A stretch of DNA of 64,000 nt from the NCBI GenBank assembly GCA_963664665.2, contig CAXXMH010000004.1, positions 1,240,001-1,304,000 of the forward strand, written 5' to 3'. Below are positions 61,074 through 64,000 of this stretch, piece after piece. The notes under the pieces are model-generated. The model had not been told where the DNA came from. It ran no database searches and saw nothing but the letters and a program-made list of their open reading frames with translations. A program made the translations under genes and the position numbers. This stretch comes from Bin55 sp963664665. GTDB taxonomy: Bacteria > Pseudomonadota > Gammaproteobacteria > Pseudomonadales > Azotimanducaceae. Numbering within the stretch: the stretch's first letter is position 1; every line of letters starts with the position of its first letter.

Positions 61074-61216
61074 AACTCAGGCGAAAAGTCGTTTCCTGGG
61101 CTGTTGAACGTAAAGTCAATGCGACTGTTGTCATGATCGCTTTATTTCAAAGCATCAATCGAGGAACTGTGAACGTTCTACACCCTACTGGACCACAGAG
61201 TTCCTCTGCTTCGTGA

Positions 61217-62539
61217 TTAAGCGGCAATGCGTTCACTGGATTCGACTCCATCCAAGAACAGAAGAGCATCCTCTTGAACAGCCAGTCTGTCCTCTGCAAG
61301 ATCATACGGTAAGACGTACAAGACCTCATCGTTCTCAAACCAGAACGGTTCGAGCGGTTCGGCGAATCTGTCGGTCATAGGGTAGATTAGCATCGCCTCC
61401 TTTCTTGGCTGATCTGCCAAATATTTCTTTGCGTACGCAAAGAGTTGGTAGACATCTCCCTGACTAATCCCATAGTTGTCTTGTCGATCACGTTGATCGA
61501 TGAGTTTCCATTTCGTATCGCCAATTGCGCGCGCCCCACCGTGTATTTGGCTGAACTCTATATCAGGCTTTAAACGAAAAATACTAGAACCGTCGTGCTC
61601 TTCGACCAACGAATGGCGACTAACCTGAGTTCTGATACGCCACCCTGGAAACTGCGATCCGAGTTTCGCAACCACGTAATTCTCGAAGACGGTACTCATT
61701 GGAAACAGCATCGACATAGCTCTCGTTTCTCCCTGTCTCGTTAGGGGATTGAGACCCTCTAGTATCAGTCGACATATAGGTAATGCGGGTTGGTAGTGTT
61801 GGATGAGCCTATCGTGTCGCACGGAGCGGAAATCTCTAGCATGATCTTTGGTCGCTGGGACACGATCAAACCAAAATAGGAACTCTCTACAAAGCTGCCG
61901 ATTGACAGCGTCATTGGACAAACGCGAAACGGTTTCCAACGCGCCTTTTATGAGTCGATTGACTGGTCGGTTGGTTTCATACTCGTCGAACTCACAGTAG
62001 AGACGACTCCTGTCCGCTGCATTCCGCTTGATGTGCTCAGTGAGTTGCAATTTCCCACGAAGATAAATAAGGTCGTCTTGTTGTTCGACGTATGTACGTG
62101 CAATGCCTTTCCTCACGATATCGCTCACAAGATTCAAGAACTGCCGCATAAGCAACTCAAACAAAGGCATCTTGTGTGCGTCTAGATTCGAGAACACGCC
62201 TTGCCGAAACGGGGCATCCACGAGTTCGACAAGCATCTTGACCAGCATTGCGCGAGCTTGCTCCGCACTCGTTTCCTTTGAGATCTTAGGCAGGATCTCA
62301 ATCTGAGAACCAAATTCCGTGTTCACAACCCCGACGTACTGTTGCACTGTGAGTGCGTCTCGACCGTTCGATCGCGAGTGTTTGAAGATTGGGTTTAGGT
62401 TAGACTCTTCAGCGTCTTCCAACAGAGTAAGCAACGATTCAAAGTCTTGATCACCGAGGTGGAGGTTGCCATCTGTTTGAGTTTCACTGCGCGGACCTCT
62501 GTAAATCCGACCGTGTTCAGATACCCAAAGGTTTGCCAC
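61217..62539 (-). CDS. mcrC: McrC component of a McrBC restriction system
   Basis: 440 residues. VGVVNTEFGSQIEILPKIS (N-terminal), LMRQFLNLVSDIVRKGIART, LYCEFDEYETNRPVNRLIKGAL (in part) and a PD-(D/E)xK nuclease at the end: FRLKPDIEF (Asp) and AIGDTKWKL (D-x-K). It is the nuclease partner of McrB. GTG start shares one base with the mcrB stop (TAGTG). Confidence 0.92.
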   Translation of the reverse strand: MANLWVSEHGRIYRGPRSETQTDGNLHLGDQDFESLLTLLEDAEESNLNPIFKHSRSNGRDALTVQQYVGVVNTEFGSQIEILPKISKETSAEQARAMLVKMLVELVDAPFRQGVFSNLDAHKMPLFELLMRQFLNLVSDIVRKGIARTYVEQQDDLIYLRGKLQLTEHIKRNAADRSRLYCEFDEYETNRPVNRLIKGALETVSRLSNDAVNRQLCREFLFWFDRVPATKDHARDFRSVRHDRLIQHYQPALPICRLILEGLNPLTRQGETRAMSMLFPMSTVFENYVVAKLGSQFPGWRIRTQVSRHSLVEEHDGSSIFRLKPDIEFSQIHGGARAIGDTKWKLIDQRDRQDNYGISQGDVYQLFAYAKKYLADQPRKEAMLIYPMTDRFAEPLEPFWFENDEVLYVLPYDLAEDRLAVQEDALLFLDGVESSERIAA

Positions 62540-64000
62540 TAGTCGTGACTGTCGGAGTTTGCGTAAATCTTCCGGTACGCGTCCGGATTGTTCAGCGCGT
62601 TTTGATTAAGTCGATACACCTCCCTGTTTCTCAGACCCGAATTCTGGGAAACTAACGCATCGGACACTTCAGTTTGCGTCACGAACTGCAGATCTCGTTT
62701 ACTTACTCGATCGTCCGCCAGTACAACGCGAACTTTTGACCAGTCATCGAAGAAGTACTCTGTCAACAATGGAATGATCTTGTGTTCAAAAATTTCAGGG
62801 AGCTCGCTCCCGTCAATGGTTTCGCCTTTTCCTCTTAAGAAATAGGCATGTCCGATCATGTGTTCTCGATCGAATAGCGCTTCGATACGTGAATTCAATG
62901 CGTCAAGCATGCGGCGCAGGTCGATTTCTTCGCCTTCCAAGTTCGTAGTTTGAAGCAGCTCAGGTTCAGGCATTAGTTCCCTGAACGTGAACCGTCGTCG
63001 AAGTGCGGTATCAATGTGCGCAAGCGAGCGGTCGGCCGTGTTCATCGTGCCATAGATATCGAGATTTCCAGGCACAGAAAAGCTATTGCCAGAGTAAGGA
63101 AGTACAACCGACAGTTCGTTGGTGGCACCTCGTCGCTTGTCCGCTTCGATCAATGTGATGAGTTCTCCAAAAATCTTGGAGATGTTGCCGCGATTTATCT
63201 CATCAGTGAAGAGTGCATACCGATTTCCGGCTCTATCAGATCCTGCGCTATCACAGATGCGTCTGAAGACGCCGCGTTTGAGTTCGTAAGAAACGTCGCC
63301 ACTTATTTCGTCTTCGGTACTAAGCGTAGGACGGATGCCTTCAACGAACTCTTCGTAGCTGTAGGATTGATGAAAGGTCACGAACTCATACCGTTGGATT
63401 GACGACTCAGAGTCGTGTGGTTGTCCTTCCAACTTAGCGACGAAATCAGCGACCTCCGCTTGCGTGTCCTGCCAATCCCCCGCCAGTGTCCACAAACTAT
63501 TCTCATCTTTCCAGAACCATCCGGGTTCGTTTCGTCTCGAGACTTTGACATTTTCACAGTCGGCTGAACTATGAAGTTGCAGTGTCGACCAGGTCGCAGC
63601 ATTGGAAGGACGTGCCCTTCCCATCGCGAGCGATTTCACTTTCATGTACTCGTGCTTGACGAGGTCGGTTACGGAAGTCGGAGTGTTACTCACGTTGTGA
63701 AGTGCGGCCGCGATAACCTCCCTCCAATTCATATCACCGAGAACAGATACAAGCCATTCTTGGCGGGAAACTGCCTCTACCGTGCTGGTATATTCGGGGA
63801 AGTACTCGTTCTTCAAGGTATAGGTTTTGCCAGTTCCCGGCGGTCCGTAGAGGATTACGTTCTTGGCTGCTCGCGGTTGCACCACTGTTGATTGATCGAT
63901 CTCATTCGGAGACGTGATCCGGTCTATTCTTTTCGACTCTTTTTGAAGCCGCTTGTAGAGATAGTCACCAAAGGTGTTGAATACGGCCAGGTCATCGTCA
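62539..64000 (-). CDS. mcrB: McrB-type AAA+ GTPase, 5' end outside window
   Basis: The frame is open to the right edge: upstream of the P-loop it reads DLAVFNTFGDYLYKRLQKES and goes on, so a start at 63885 is unlikely. P-loop VILYGPPGTGKTYTL, then TFHQSYSYEEFVEGIRP, LFTDEINRGNISKIFGELITL (Walker B, in part) and the McrB signature MNTADRSLAHIDTALRRRFTF (in two parts: MNTADRSLAH, ALRRRFTF). It forms the GTP-driven ring that moves DNA for McrC cleavage. The N-terminal DNA-recognition domain lies outside the window, so target type is unknown. Confidence 0.93.
   Translation of the reverse strand, partial: DDDLAVFNTFGDYLYKRLQKESKRIDRITSPNEIDQSTVVQPRAAKNVILYGPPGTGKTYTLKNEYFPEYTSTVEAVSRQEWLVSVLGDMNWREVIAAALHNVSNTPTSVTDLVKHEYMKVKSLAMGRARPSNAATWSTLQLHSSADCENVKVSRRNEPGWFWKDENSLWTLAGDWQDTQAEVADFVAKLEGQPHDSESSIQRYEFVTFHQSYSYEEFVEGIRPTLSTEDEISGDVSYELKRGVFRRICDSAGSDRAGNRYALFTDEINRGNISKIFGELITLIEADKRRGATNELSVVLPYSGNSFSVPGNLDIYGTMNTADRSLAHIDTALRRRFTFRELMPEPELLQTTNLEGEEIDLRRMLDALNSRIEALFDREHMIGHAYFLRGKGETIDGSELPEIFEHKIIPLLTEYFFDDWSKVRVVLADDRVSKRDLQFVTQTEVSDALVSQNSGLRNREVYRLNQNALNNPDAYRKIYANSDSHD

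Overview
The window is a chromosomal segment of a gammaproteobacterium, probably an uncultured environmental lineage. The main evidence is the gene order rplM-rpsI-petABC-sspAB-(BON lipoprotein)-lpoA/rsmI-rnpB-dcw cluster, which is the arrangement known from Pseudomonas-type gammaproteobacteria. The second block miaB-ybeZ-ybeY-corC-lnt, a DUF1820 gene and a ClpXP adaptor SspB agree with this. No species can be named from the sequence alone.

Layout. (1) 1-1826, minus strand: a possible toxin-antitoxin pair (MqsA-type antitoxin) followed by a KGGVGR-variant ParA/MinD-like ATPase that runs off the left edge. (2) 2478-7238: ribosomal proteins L13/S9, the three subunits of the cytochrome bc1 complex, and SspA/SspB. 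(3) 7272-10843: dolP-like and lpoA genes facing rsmI head to head, then RNase P RNA. (4) 11274-23809: a division and cell-wall cluster (rsmH ftsL ftsI murE mraY murD ftsW murC ftsQ ftsA ftsZ) in which most neighbours overlap by a few bases. mraZ, murF, murG, murB and ddl are absent, FtsQ is much shortened and FtsZ is strongly diverged. (5) 23839-28597: HAD hydrolase, a bacterial CULT (cereblon-type) protein, a TauD-type dioxygenase, a class III CoA-transferase and an unrecognised membrane protein with an HNH-like motif.

(6) 28950-37783 is an accessory island. A one-polypeptide fusion of AbiEi and AbiEii-like modules and a normal two-gene AbiEi/AbiEii system flank a stack of insertion sequences: a TnpB-only element whose tnpB carries an in-frame TGA, and an IS1182-like element split by a complete IS21-family element. 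The IS21 insertion can be undone exactly by removing the element and one 6-bp target duplication. (7) 38018-44864: P1-type peptidase, SulP transporter, FAD oxidoreductase, DUF1820, a decayed tnpB relic and a CreD-like protein. (8) 45085-53988: the miaB-ybeZ-ybeY-corC-lnt block, interrupted after miaB by about 2.4 kb holding two unknown ORFs and an apparently ORF-less group II intron. Both sides of that insert carry decayed copies of the miaB-3'/cyclase-5' junction. lnt seems to start at AUA.

(9) 54229-59454: orphan AbrB-type antitoxin, TPP enzyme, PdxA family dehydrogenase, a DUF433/DUF5615 toxin-antitoxin pair, a truncated second pdxA start and a secreted protein. (10) 59723-64000: a tyrosine recombinase and a McrBC restriction system that runs off the right edge, with a perfect 25-bp palindrome between them. 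Housekeeping blocks thus alternate with defence, toxin-antitoxin and mobile DNA, and several relics show continuing decay.
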